38,238 bases of DNA, from assembly GCA_013284265.1 (NCBI GenBank), contig JABTBR010000060.1, positions 1-38,238 of the forward strand, in the 5' to 3' direction. The position numbers and the translations under genes were made by a program. Numbering within the stretch: position 1 is the stretch's first letter; each line of letters begins with the position of its first letter. Below, piece by piece: positions 7,406 to 15,872 of this stretch. The notes below the pieces were generated by a model that ran no database searches, had not been told where the DNA came from, and was given only the letters and a program-made list of their open reading frames with translations. This DNA comes from Oxalobacteraceae bacterium (GTDB lineage Bacteria > Pseudomonadota > Gammaproteobacteria > Burkholderiales > Burkholderiaceae_D).

Positions 7406-8781
7406 GCGCCGCGCTGACACTGACCGGATGGGCGCTGGCGGGCCTGGAACTGGGCGCGCTTTACTGGGGCTACCGGCGCCATGTGCAACCGATGCGGCGC
7501 ACGCTGGCGCTGGCAAGGCGCATGGCGGCAGGCGACATTAGCCAGCCGATGACGCCCGATGCGGCGGGTGGCTGGGGCGTGATGCAGCAGGCGCTCAATG
7601 ATATCGGCGCGCGCATGTTCCATGTCGTGGGCAAGGTCAGGGTGGGCATGTCGGCCATCGCCACCACGTCCGGCTTCATCAATGCGGACAACGCGGCGCT
7701 GTCTTCGCGCACCGAGAGCCAGGCCAGTTCGCTGGAGCAGACCGCCGCCTCGATGGAGCAACTGACTTCCACCGTGCGCCAGAACGCCGACAACGCCCAG
7801 CAGGCCGACCGGCTGGTGGCCACCGCCAGCGCATCGGCGCGCTCGGGCGGGCAGGTGGTGCAGCAGGTGATCGGGCGCATGGGGGCGATCCGCGATTGCT
7901 CGCGCCAGATCGTCGACATCATCACCCTGATCGACTCGCTGGCCTTCCAGACCAATATCCTGGCGCTGAACGCGGCCGTGGAAGCGGCGCGCGCCGGTGA
8001 GCAGGGACGCGGCTTCGCCGTCGTGGCGGCCGAGGTGCGCGCGCTGGCCAGCCGCTCGGGCGCCGCCGCCGCCGAGATCAAGAAGCTGATCGGCGCGACC
8101 GCCAGCGAGGTGGAACAGGGCAGTGTGCTGGTCGATGCGGCCGGTGCGGCCATGGACGACATCATGGCGCGCGTCGGCGAAGTGGCCGCGATCATGTGCG
8201 AGATCGCCGGCGCCAGCGCCGAGCAGAGCGCGGGCCTGGATGAAATCAGCCGCGCCGTCACGCATATCGACGGCATGACCCAGCAGAATGCGACGCTGGT
8301 GGAGGAGGCCGCGCGCACCTCGTCCGGCCTGCACGCGCAGGCGACGCTGCTGGCCGACGTGGTATCGGGCTTCTCGCTGGGCGAACGCGAATACGGCAGC
8401 GCCAGCGACGCCGTCCAGATGGTCGGTATGGCCAGCGACTATGCGCAGCAGCACGGCGCGGCGGCCTTGCTCGACGATGTGAAGAAGCTCAATAACGGCA
8501 AGTTCGTCGAGCGCGACCTCTACCTGGTGGTGTACGACCAGAAGGCCACCTGCGTGGCCAACGGCAGCAACCCGCGGCTGGTGGGCGTCGATGGCAAGGT
8601 GTTCAAGGATGCCGACGGCAAGGTCTTCGTGGCCGAGATCGTGGCCAAGGCGCGCAAGCTGGGCAAGGGCTGGGTCGACTACAAGTTTCCGCATCCCTTG
8701 AGCAAGCAGGTGCAGAAGAAGTCGACCTATTTCCAGGTGGCCGGTGGCCTGGTGATCAGCTGCGGCTTCTACAAACGGTGA
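7402..8781 (+). CDS. Methyl-accepting chemotaxis protein with C-terminal Cache domain
   Basis: A 459-residue chemoreceptor with an unusual order of parts. Residues 5-24 form a single membrane segment followed by positive residues (YRRHVQPMRR), so the remainder should be cytoplasmic. A HAMP-like stretch follows (about 28-70, with ARRMAAGDISQP). Then comes the signalling coiled coil with the conserved hairpin tip AFQTNILALNAAVEAARAGE (181-200), which contacts CheA and CheW. Residues about 340-459 form a single-Cache (sCache_2-like) domain: YLVVYDQKATCVANGSNPRLVG, then GKVFVAEIVAKARKLGKGWV and a final GLVISCGFY. Cache domains normally lie in the periplasm before the signalling part. Here the sensor sits at the C-terminus and probably inside the cell. 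The start at 7402 overlaps the upstream small ORF; a longer frame from 7240 is a shadow. Confidence 0.88.
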   Translation: MSAALTLTGWALAGLELGALYWGYRRHVQPMRRTLALARRMAAGDISQPMTPDAAGGWGVMQQALNDIGARMFHVVGKVRVGMSAIATTSGFINADNAALSSRTESQASSLEQTAASMEQLTSTVRQNADNAQQADRLVATASASARSGGQVVQQVIGRMGAIRDCSRQIVDIITLIDSLAFQTNILALNAAVEAARAGEQGRGFAVVAAEVRALASRSGAAAAEIKKLIGATASEVEQGSVLVDAAGAAMDDIMARVGEVAAIMCEIAGASAEQSAGLDEISRAVTHIDGMTQQNATLVEEAARTSSGLHAQATLLADVVSGFSLGEREYGSASDAVQMVGMASDYAQQHGAAALLDDVKKLNNGKFVERDLYLVVYDQKATCVANGSNPRLVGVDGKVFKDADGKVFVAEIVAKARKLGKGWVDYKFPHPLSKQVQKKSTYFQVAGGLVISCGFYKR

Positions 8782-8787
8782 GGCTGC

Positions 8788-8958
8788 TTACTCGCCGTCC
8801 GGCTTCTTGCGGCCGGACAGCAGTGCTATCAGTTCCTGCTTGGCGGCGCGGCGCGCATTGCGGGCCGGGTTCTCACCCGCGTGGGAGCCGGCCTTGCGGG
8901 TCTTGGCCGCCACGGCGACGGGGTTGCGGGGTTTGGGCAGTTTGACGGTGATTTTCAT
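8788..8958 (-). CDS. Small basic protein of unknown function
   Basis: A 56-residue ORF, strongly basic: it starts MKITVKLPKPRNPVAVAAK and ends ALLSGRKKPDGE, with many Arg, Lys and Ala. On the minus strand AAGGA lies about eleven bases before the ATG. I do not recognise a family. It fits the otherwise empty gap after the chemoreceptor gene and is antisense to that gene's likely 3' untranslated region, because a plus-strand terminator lies beyond it at 8979-9010. The charge suggests nucleic-acid or ribosome association, but this is only composition. Confidence 0.6.
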   Translation of the reverse strand: MKITVKLPKPRNPVAVAAKTRKAGSHAGENPARNARRAAKQELIALLSGRKKPDGE

Positions 8959-8978
8959 AAGAGTGTGTGTCCTTGGGC

Positions 8979-9012
8979 GGGGCGGACCATCTGGTTCCGC
9001 CCCGTTTTTTTT
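8979..9012 (+). terminator. Rho-independent terminator
   Basis: GGGGCGG-ACCA pairs with TGGTTCCGCCCC (one bulged A), followed by G and eight T. It works in the plus direction, so it probably ends the chemoreceptor transcript after it has run through the antisense small ORF. The T run reaches the stop codon of the minus-strand reductase gene. Confidence 0.75.
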
Positions 9013-9994
9013 ACGCGTCCGGATACAAGCCGCGTACCCGTCCGAACAGGCGCGTCAGCCCCAGCAGCGCATCGATGTTCGGCGTGGCCACGCCCAGGCG
9101 CTGGCCCAGTTCGCGCACGGCGCCGACGATGCTGTCGAGTTCAATCGGGCGGCCCGCTTCCACGTCCTGCAGCATCGAGGTGCGGAAGCCGCCCAGCTTG
9201 CGCGTGACGAGATGGCGCTCTTCCGGTGTCTGCTGCACGGCGCAGCCGATCTCCGCGCCGATCAGCGCCGCCTCGCGCATCGCCGCCGAGCAGAAATTGC
9301 GCACCAGCTCATCGTCCTGCAGACGGTCGGTGGTGGCGCCGGTGATGGCCGACACCGGATTGATGGTCATATTACCCCACAGTTTGTACCAGATGTCGTA
9401 GCGCACGCGCTCGGACAAGGTGACGTCGAAACCGGCCGCGCGGAACAGCGCGCAGACCGCTTCGGCGCGCGCCGAGCTGCCGCCTTCCGGCTCGCCGATG
9501 ATCAGGCCCTGTCCCATCTTGTGTACGACCAGGCCAGGTTCGGTGGTGGCGGTGCTGGCATGCACCACGCAACCCAGCACGCGAGCATGCGCAATCGCGG
9601 CGGCCACATGGCCACCGGGATCGACGCTGTCCAGTGGCGCGCCGTTCAGCGCCGCCACGCCGTGGCCGAACCACCAGGGCACGCCGTTCATCGCCGGCAA
9701 CACGATGGTGTCCGGGCCGAGCAGGGGGGCGATCTGCTGCGCCACCGAGGCCAGCGCCGGACCCTTGACGGCGATGATCACCAGATCCTGCACGCCCAGC
9801 TCGGCCGCGTCGGCGCTGGCGCGCGCCGGCCGCTGCAGCAGTTCGCCTTGCTGTTGCAGGCGCCAGCCGTGCTGCCGTAAAGCGTCCAGCGTGGCGCCGC
9901 GCGCCAGCGCGCTGACTTCGCTGCCGCCGGCCGCCGCCAGACGCGCGCCGATGAAGCCGCCGATCGCGCCGGCGCCGATGATGCAAACCTTCAT
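9011..9994 (-). CDS. 2-dehydropantoate 2-reductase family protein (ApbA/PanE)
   Basis: A 327-residue NADPH-dependent reductase. The N-terminus MKVCIIGAGAIGGFIGARLA is the dinucleotide-binding fold with GxGxxG, and YKLWGNMTINPVSAITGATT is the conserved central segment of the family, including the catalytic Lys and the NPxS motif. PanE reduces ketopantoate to pantoate in pantothenate and CoA synthesis. The family also contains paralogues with other 2-oxoacid substrates, and no other pantothenate gene is nearby, so panE is not assigned. It is transcribed away from the CUT1 importer at 10284; about 290 bp of shared upstream DNA separates the two. Confidence 0.85.
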   Translation of the reverse strand: MKVCIIGAGAIGGFIGARLAAAGGSEVSALARGATLDALRQHGWRLQQQGELLQRPARASADAAELGVQDLVIIAVKGPALASVAQQIAPLLGPDTIVLPAMNGVPWWFGHGVAALNGAPLDSVDPGGHVAAAIAHARVLGCVVHASTATTEPGLVVHKMGQGLIIGEPEGGSSARAEAVCALFRAAGFDVTLSERVRYDIWYKLWGNMTINPVSAITGATTDRLQDDELVRNFCSAAMREAALIGAEIGCAVQQTPEERHLVTRKLGGFRTSMLQDVEAGRPIELDSIVGAVRELGQRLGVATPNIDALLGLTRLFGRVRGLYPDA

Positions 9995-10153
9995 GTCAGT
10001 TCCCTGTATCCGATGTCAGAGCGGCAGTGTGCCTGCATTGGCGCAGCGCTTCAAGTGCCGTTTTTACAGCGCCGGTTTGGACGCCGGTTGGCCGACGATT
10101 GTTCGGTTCTGTGAGCTTGTTTGAAGATTTGTTACGGAACCTGTCGGCCAACG

Positions 10154-10166
10154 TTACAAATTGTAA
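10154..10166. promoter_or_regulatory. Near-perfect palindrome upstream of the CUT1 importer, possible operator
   Basis: TTACAAATTGTAA is symmetric except at its centre and lies in an AT-rich stretch (about 10120-10230) that stands out from the GC-rich surroundings. It is 118 bp before the binding-protein start and could bind a regulator of the importer or of the divergent reductase. No regulator gene is adjacent. Confidence 0.35.
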
Positions 10167-10283
10167 GCCGGCGCAATGTGATGAAAAAAACTACCTAAAT
10201 TTCTCAAATTCGGTGTTAGCATAAAGAAATGCTTCGGCAGCGCTTCCACAGAGAAGCGACTAAAAACCATAGGGAGACGAGTG

Positions 10284-11540
10284 ATGAAATTACGCCATGC
10301 GTTGCGTCACGCACTACTGTTAACGTTGTTGTCCGCCAGTGCCGCACAGGCCGGCAACCTGCTCATCGAGAGCTGGCGCGTGGACGACAAGGCCCTATGG
10401 GAAAAGGTGGTGATTCCCGCCTTTGAAAAGCAGCATCCCGGCATCAAGGTCAAATTCACGCCCACCGCGCCGACCGAATACGATTCCGCCCTGGCCGCGC
10501 GCCTGACCGGCGGCACCGCTGGCGACCTGATCGCTTGCCGTCCTTTCGATGTCTCGCTGTCGCTGTACAGCAAGGGTCATCTGGAAAAGCTCGACGGCAA
10601 GCCGGGCATGCAGAATTTTCCGAACACGGCGCTGGTCGCCTGGCAAACCGACGATGGCAAGGCGACCTTTTGCATGCCGATCGCGTCGGTGATCCACGGC
10701 TTCTTGTACAACAAGAAAATCTTCGCCCAGCTGAACTTGCAGCCACCCAAGACCGAGGCCGAATTCTTTGCCGTGCTCGACGCGGTCAAGAAGACCGGCA
10801 ATATCGCGCCGCTGGCGCTGGGTACCGCCGACCAGTGGGAGTCTAGCCAGATCGTGTTCACCGGCATCGGCCCGAATTACTGGCATGGCGAAGTGGGGCG
10901 CATGGCGCTGATCACCGGCAATGCCAAGTTCACCGATGCACCTTATGTCAATGCGCTGGAATACGAAGCCAAGCTCGGCACGTATCTGGGCAAGGGCGCC
11001 AGCGCCCAGACCTATGGCGACAGCCAGAACCAGTTCGCGCTGGGGCGCGCCGCGATTTATCCGGCGGGCTCCTGGGATATTTCCTATTTCAACAATACGC
11101 CGGGCCTGGAGCTGGGCGCCTTCCCGCCGCCGGTGCGCGTGGCGGGGGATAAATGCCATATCTCCGACCATATGGATATCGGCATGGGCGTCAACCGCCG
11201 CTCCCGCAACAAGGAAGATGCCTTGATCTTCCTGACCTGGCTGAGCACGCCGGAATTTGCCGACATCTACACCAATAAGGTGACGGGATTCTTCTCGCTG
11301 TCGCGTCACAAGGTCACCGTGCGCGATCCGCTGGCCAAGCAGATGGTGGACTGGCGTGCCACTTGCTCGTCGACGATACGCTTGAACGCGCAGGTAATGA
11401 ATCGCGGTACGCCCAGCATGGAAAACGAGCTGTGGAACATCAATGCGCAAGTCCTGAACGGCAAGCTGTCGCCCAAGGATGCCGCAGCCCGGCTGCAGAA
11501 CGGTTTTGCGAAGTGGTACAAGCCACAGCAATTAAGATAA
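10284..11540 (+). CDS. CUT1 sugar ABC importer substrate-binding protein
   Basis: The 418-residue product has a signal peptide (LLLTLLSASAAQAG, cleavage near residue 23). A type 2 binding-protein fold follows: LLIESWRVDDKALWEKVVIP, then FEKQHPGIKVKF, the standard opening of family 1 extracellular solute-binding proteins such as MalE and UgpB. Later segments YPAGSWDISYF and EDALIFLTWLSTPEFADIY are also typical. It would deliver an oligosaccharide or polyol to the two permeases downstream. GTG at 10281 and ATG at 10284 are both possible; ATG is chosen because AGGGAG lies seven bases before it. A strong hairpin after the stop should make this the most abundant product of the operon. Confidence 0.88.
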   Translation: MKLRHALRHALLLTLLSASAAQAGNLLIESWRVDDKALWEKVVIPAFEKQHPGIKVKFTPTAPTEYDSALAARLTGGTAGDLIACRPFDVSLSLYSKGHLEKLDGKPGMQNFPNTALVAWQTDDGKATFCMPIASVIHGFLYNKKIFAQLNLQPPKTEAEFFAVLDAVKKTGNIAPLALGTADQWESSQIVFTGIGPNYWHGEVGRMALITGNAKFTDAPYVNALEYEAKLGTYLGKGASAQTYGDSQNQFALGRAAIYPAGSWDISYFNNTPGLELGAFPPPVRVAGDKCHISDHMDIGMGVNRRSRNKEDALIFLTWLSTPEFADIYTNKVTGFFSLSRHKVTVRDPLAKQMVDWRATCSSTIRLNAQVMNRGTPSMENELWNINAQVLNGKLSPKDAAARLQNGFAKWYKPQQLR

Positions 11541-11564
11541 CGCCTCCCTCCTCGGCGTTTGTTG

Positions 11565-11596
11565 TGCCGGCGCCCGCCTGGCGCCGGCATTTTTTT
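11565..11596 (+). terminator. Intercistronic terminator/attenuator after the binding-protein gene
   Basis: TGCCGGCGCC and GGCGCCGGCA form a perfect 10-bp stem with a 5-base loop, followed by seven T. It lies between the binding-protein gene and the first permease, a common place for partial termination that gives more binding protein than membrane parts. Confidence 0.85.
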
Positions 11597-11606
11597 GGAG
11601 CTTGCC

Positions 11607-12533
11607 GTGAACCTTGCCGCACACCAGATCAGCCGCTGGCAACTGGCGGCGTTTCTCCTGCCCGCCGTGCTGGTGTATTCCCTGTTCAGCGCGCTGCCGC
11701 TGGCCGATACCTTGCGGCTCAGCTTTTTTACCAGTGACGATGCCGGCCGGCTGACGTTTGCCGGCCTGGCCAATTTCCGCACCATCCTGCTCGATGAACA
11801 ATGGGCGGCCGCGTTCTGGAACGCGATGCGCAACAATCTGCTGTTCTTCCTGTTTCATATGCTGGTGCAGAACCCGATCGGCCTGCTGCTGGCGACACTG
11901 TTCAGCCTGAAAGGCCTGCGCGGCGCGCGCAGCTACCGCACCCTGATCTTCCTGCCCACCCTGCTGTCGGTGGTGATTATCGGCTTCATCTGGCAATTGA
12001 TCCTGTCGCCGCTGTGGGGCGTGGGCGAGCGCATCATGGCTGGGGCAGGGCTGGCAGACTGGTTCGGCCCATGGCTGGGGCAGGAAAATTCGGCACTGCT
12101 GACGCTGGCACTGATTTCTGTGTGGCAGTACGTCGGCATCCCGATGATGCTGATCTACGCGGCCTTGCTGGCGGTGCCGGAGGATATCGTGGAAGCGGCC
12201 CATGTGGAGGGCGCCGGCGCGCTGCGCATCTTCTGGGAAATCAAGCTGCCGCTGATCTATCCCACGCTCGGGCTGGTGACGATACTGACCTTTGTCGCCA
12301 ACTTCAATGCCTTTGACCTCATCTACTCGGTAAAAGGGGCCTTGGCGGGACCGAATTACGCCTCCGACATCCTGGGCACGCTTTTCTACCGCACCTTCTT
12401 CGGCTACCAGGCCCAGATCGGCAATCCGAATATGGGCGCGGCCGTTGCCACGCTGATGTTCCTGGCGATACTGTTGGGTGTTGCGATCTATTTTGTCGGC
12501 GTGCAGCGGCGGCTCAGCCGTTTCGCTCTCTAG
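11607..12533 (+). CDS. CUT1 sugar ABC importer permease (MalF/UgpA-like)
   Basis: A 308-residue inner-membrane protein with six hydrophobic segments. The cytoplasmic EAA loop reads EAAHVEGAGALRIFWEIKLP, which docks on the ATPase; FLLPAVLVYSLFSALPLADTL near the N-terminus is typical of MalF/UgpA-type subunits. The chosen start is GTG at 11607 with GGAG seven bases upstream, just past the terminator hairpin. An in-frame ATG at 11559 would place the hairpin inside the coding sequence and was rejected. The next permease starts 13 bp after the stop. Confidence 0.87.
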   Translation: MNLAAHQISRWQLAAFLLPAVLVYSLFSALPLADTLRLSFFTSDDAGRLTFAGLANFRTILLDEQWAAAFWNAMRNNLLFFLFHMLVQNPIGLLLATLFSLKGLRGARSYRTLIFLPTLLSVVIIGFIWQLILSPLWGVGERIMAGAGLADWFGPWLGQENSALLTLALISVWQYVGIPMMLIYAALLAVPEDIVEAAHVEGAGALRIFWEIKLPLIYPTLGLVTILTFVANFNAFDLIYSVKGALAGPNYASDILGTLFYRTFFGYQAQIGNPNMGAAVATLMFLAILLGVAIYFVGVQRRLSRFAL

Positions 12534-12546
12534 GGGGAGGGGACGG

Positions 12547-13398
12547 ATGCGCGGCAAGGATTCCTTATGGATGCGCCCGGACCTGGGGCGCTTGTCCGTG
12601 CATCTGGTGCTGCTGGCCTATGCGACTCTGGCGCTATTCCCAATCGCCTTGATTTTAATTAACTCGATCAAATCCAAGGCCGCCATCTTTGACGACCCGC
12701 TGGCCTTGCCGACGGCGGCGACCCTGTCGCTGATCGGTTTCCAAAAAGTTCTATCGTCCACCAATTTCATTTTATTCTATGCAAACAGCCTGTATGTGAC
12801 GCTCGCTTCGCTGTCCTTCATCGTGCTGTTTGGTGCCATGGCGGCGTGGGCGCTGTCTGAATACCGTTTTCGCGGCAACCGCTTGCTGGCCTTGTTCATG
12901 GCCCTGGGTATCATGATTCCCATCCGCCTGGGCACCGTGTCGATACTGGAATTGATGGTGCAACTGGGCCTGACCAATACCTTGAGCGCGCTGGTGCTGG
13001 TGTACACGGCGCAAGGCTTGCCGCTGGCGGTGATGATTTTGTCCGAATTCATGTGCCAGGTGCCATCCGAACTGAAGGATGCCGCGCGCTGCGACGGCGT
13101 GGGCGAATTCAAGATCTTCTTCCAGGTGATCCTGCCGCTGATACGTCCGGCGATCGCCACCGTGGCCGTGTTCACCATGATTCCAGCCTGGAACGACCTG
13201 TGGTTTCCGCTGATACTGGCGCCGTCCGAGCAGACCCAGACGGTGACGCTGGGCGTGCAGCAGTTTATCGGCCAGTACTCGACCGACTGGAATTCGGTGC
13301 TGGCCGCGCTGTCGATGGCGGTGGTGCCGATGCTGCTGATGTATGCCATCTTCTCGCGCCAGTTAATCCGCGGCCTGACGGCCGGTGCCGTTAAATAA
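12547..13398 (+). CDS. CUT1 sugar ABC importer permease (MalG/UgpE-like)
   Basis: A 283-residue multi-spanning permease. The EAA loop is DAARCDGVGEFKIFFQVILP, and the tail QLIRGLTAGAVK closely matches the usual C-terminus of MalG/UgpE-type subunits, whose GxxxGAVK end contacts the ATPase. The ATG at 12547 is preceded by GGGGGAGGGGACGG. The longer frame from 12478 overlaps the previous permease. It forms the pore with the preceding gene. Confidence 0.88.
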   Translation: MRGKDSLWMRPDLGRLSVHLVLLAYATLALFPIALILINSIKSKAAIFDDPLALPTAATLSLIGFQKVLSSTNFILFYANSLYVTLASLSFIVLFGAMAAWALSEYRFRGNRLLALFMALGIMIPIRLGTVSILELMVQLGLTNTLSALVLVYTAQGLPLAVMILSEFMCQVPSELKDAARCDGVGEFKIFFQVILPLIRPAIATVAVFTMIPAWNDLWFPLILAPSEQTQTVTLGVQQFIGQYSTDWNSVLAALSMAVVPMLLMYAIFSRQLIRGLTAGAVK

Positions 13399-13415
13399 AC
13401 CGAGGAAAACCCAGC

Positions 13416-14543
13416 ATGGCCAGTGTCAGTCTTCAGCAAGTACGCAAATCCTATGACGGCAAGACCGATGTGCTGGCCGGCATCGACCTGGACATCGCCG
13501 ATGGCGAGTTTGTGGTGCTGGTGGGGCCGTCGGGTTGCGGCAAGTCGACCTTGTTGAGGATGTTGTGCGGGCTCGAATCGGTCAGCGGCGGCGATATCCA
13601 GATCGGCGGGCGCGTGGTCAACCATCTGCCGCCTGCCGAGCGCGGTATCGCCATGGTGTTCCAGAGCTATGCGCTGTACCCGCACATGACGGTGTACAAG
13701 AACATGGCCTTCGGCCTGCGCGTGGCGGGCGAGGGCAAGGCGGCGATTGCCGGGCGCATCCAGAAGGCGGCGGAGATACTGAAGATCGGCCATCTGCTGG
13801 AGCGCCTGCCGCGCGAGCTGTCCGGCGGGCAGCGCCAGCGGGTGGCCATCGGCCGCGCCATTGTGCGCGAGCCGAAACTGTTTTTATTCGATGAGCCCTT
13901 ATCCAATCTGGATGCGGCCTTGCGCGTGCAGACCCGGCTGGAAATCGCCAAATTGCAGCGGCAATTGAAAGCCACGATCGTCTATGTCACCCACGATCAG
14001 GTGGAGGCGATGACCCTGGGCGACAAAATCGTTGTCATGCATGAGGGGCATATTCAGCAGGCGGGATCGCCGCTGCAACTGTATCAGCAGCCGCTGAATC
14101 GTTTTGTGGCTTCCTTTATCGGCTCGCCGACAATGAACTTTTTTGAAGGCCGGGTATCCGAAGCGGGAGCCAATGGCGTGCGGGTGTTACTTGCCACCGG
14201 CGAGAAAATTCATGTGCTGGTGAGTGGGGCGGGAATCAGCGTTGGCGACGCGGTGACGGTGGGATTGCGTGCCGAGCATGCGCTGAGTGGCATCCAGGGG
14301 AGCGAGCGCTTCCATGGAACGGTCAGCGTGGTCGAACATCTGGGCGAGTCGAATTATGTGTATCTGACCATGTCCGATGGAAAGGATGTGGTGATCCGGG
14401 CCGATGCGAACATGCCGATTCAGCTTGGGCAAGCGCTGAATTTCTCCGCCGACAGCCGGGCATTTTATTTATTCGACAGCAGCGGCCGGGCGGCACCCCG
14501 TTTGGAACCGGGGAATATGATCGTCGCGGAACATCCCGGTTAG
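13416..14543 (+). CDS. CUT1 sugar ABC importer ATP-binding protein (MalK/UgpC-like)
   Basis: A 375-residue ATPase with all motifs intact: Walker A GPSGCGKST, Q-loop VFQSYALYPHMTV, signature LSGGQRQR, Walker B LFLFDEPLSNLD, and H-loop YVTHDQVEAM. After about residue 235 a regulatory OB/TOBE-type domain follows (FIGSPTMNFFEGRV, then VGLRAEHA), as in MalK and UgpC. It is the last gene of the importer operon, 17 bp after permease 2 with GAGGAAA upstream. No sugar hydrolase or regulator accompanies it, so the substrate stays open. Confidence 0.92.
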   Translation: MASVSLQQVRKSYDGKTDVLAGIDLDIADGEFVVLVGPSGCGKSTLLRMLCGLESVSGGDIQIGGRVVNHLPPAERGIAMVFQSYALYPHMTVYKNMAFGLRVAGEGKAAIAGRIQKAAEILKIGHLLERLPRELSGGQRQRVAIGRAIVREPKLFLFDEPLSNLDAALRVQTRLEIAKLQRQLKATIVYVTHDQVEAMTLGDKIVVMHEGHIQQAGSPLQLYQQPLNRFVASFIGSPTMNFFEGRVSEAGANGVRVLLATGEKIHVLVSGAGISVGDAVTVGLRAEHALSGIQGSERFHGTVSVVEHLGESNYVYLTMSDGKDVVIRADANMPIQLGQALNFSADSRAFYLFDSSGRAAPRLEPGNMIVAEHPG

Positions 14544-14612
14544 GCTTGATCCGAATCATTCTGTGCCTGCCTGCGATGTGCTGAGATGGTTCTCCAACAG
14601 CGGGAGAACACG

Positions 14613-15812
14613 ATGCGCAAGCCTGACGCTCAGAAACAAGTGGCATCCGATGGGCCTTCGCGGGAAAAGGAAAAAGTTCCGCTGGTTCTGCTGTATATCT
14701 TCCTGGCCGGTGTCCTGATCGTCATTTCCGGCTGCCTTTACGATCGCGCTTACCGGGTGGCCTGGGCCTTGATATGGGGCTTGGGTTTTTGTGTGAGCGG
14801 CATGTTATTTGGCTTCCTCTTCGGCATACTGCGCAATGCGCCGGGCGCAGCCATCGCCGTGCCGCCCGAAGCATCAAGCGCCGCGGTTCAGGGGAGTTCA
14901 CTGGAGCAGCAGGCAAATGGCGGTGACACGCTTCCGCTTGCGAACGCGCAGCCTATGCAAAGTGAGATCAATTCCAATCTGGTGGAGGTATCGGACTGGC
15001 TGACCAAGGTGATCGTCGGAGTCGGCCTGGTCGAGTTAAAGGCCTTGCCCGCCGGTGCGCAAAGCGTGGCGGAGTTCATCGCGCCCAGCCTGGGATTGCA
15101 GCCGATCTCGGCGGCAACGCCGGTCGCCGGCGGCATCATGCTGTTCTTTTCCGTGCTGGGCTTCTTGATTGGCTACCTGATGACGCGGATTTATCTTGGC
15201 GTCCTCATCAAATGGGCCGACAACCAGGTCATTATCCAGAACCGGCCCATCCGCCTGGAAAGCGGAAAGGAAATCGAAGTCGACGAACTGACCCGCCTGC
15301 AACAGACCGCGCTGGTGGATCTGCAGGAAACGGTGGCCCATCTGGTGCTGGCCACGCCGCAGACCATGACGGCAAGCGCTGCCGAGGCGGAGGCGCGCTC
15401 AGCCATTCAGCCCGCGCGGGGTAGGGTGCTGTGGGTGGACGATAATCCGAATAACAATACCTTGCTGGTCGAGCAATTGACGCGCGAGGGCGCGCTGGTC
15501 GAACAGGTGACGTCCAGCGCGCTGGCGCTCAAGGCGCTGGGGCGCAACCATTACGACGTCGTCGTCACCGATATGGCGCGGCGCGAAGATGGCCGTGACG
15601 TGCGCGAGGCCGGAATCGAGTTGATACGCAAGATACGGGAAACCGATCCCGAATTGCAGGTGGTGGTCTATTGCGGCCGGCGCATGGCCGATCTGTATGG
15701 CCGCGCGGCGGAAATGGCGGGCGCGCGGCTGGTGACCTCGTCCGGCACGCGCCTGATCGCGGTGCTCAACCGCATCCTCGGCGCGGCCGACCGGCAGGCG
15801 AATGCGCGCTAG
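14613..15812 (+). CDS. Membrane protein with conserved SDWLTK module and degenerate receiver domain
   Basis: A 399-residue protein of unknown function. Two hydrophobic segments (22-42 and 48-73) end in GMLFGFLFGILRNAPG. Later comes NSNLVEVSDWLTKVIVGVGL (120-139), then another membrane segment (about 170-198). From memory, the pairing of GFLFGIP-like and NLxxISDWLTKIIVGxGL-like segments recurs in bacterial membrane proteins fused to varied domains, including pYEATS proteins. Residues 271-390 look like a response-regulator receiver: acidic pair Asp276-Asp277 and phosphoacceptor-like Asp320 (VVVTDMAR). The Thr/Ser after strand 4 and the Lys after strand 5 are not evident (VVYCGRR, ARLVTSSG), so signalling by phosphorylation is doubtful. 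ATG 14613 is chosen for its GGGAGAA site; ATG 14586 is also possible. Confidence 0.7.
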   Translation: MRKPDAQKQVASDGPSREKEKVPLVLLYIFLAGVLIVISGCLYDRAYRVAWALIWGLGFCVSGMLFGFLFGILRNAPGAAIAVPPEASSAAVQGSSLEQQANGGDTLPLANAQPMQSEINSNLVEVSDWLTKVIVGVGLVELKALPAGAQSVAEFIAPSLGLQPISAATPVAGGIMLFFSVLGFLIGYLMTRIYLGVLIKWADNQVIIQNRPIRLESGKEIEVDELTRLQQTALVDLQETVAHLVLATPQTMTASAAEAEARSAIQPARGRVLWVDDNPNNNTLLVEQLTREGALVEQVTSSALALKALGRNHYDVVVTDMARREDGRDVREAGIELIRKIRETDPELQVVVYCGRRMADLYGRAAEMAGARLVTSSGTRLIAVLNRILGAADRQANAR

Positions 15813-15872
15813 CCTCAGAGGGGAGTGCATGCTGTAGCATGGCGTTATCTTTGATTACTTGCCATTCCTTTC

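Noticed and set aside
9011..9994. Naming the reductase panE
   Set aside because: The family has many paralogues with other substrates and no pantothenate gene is nearby.
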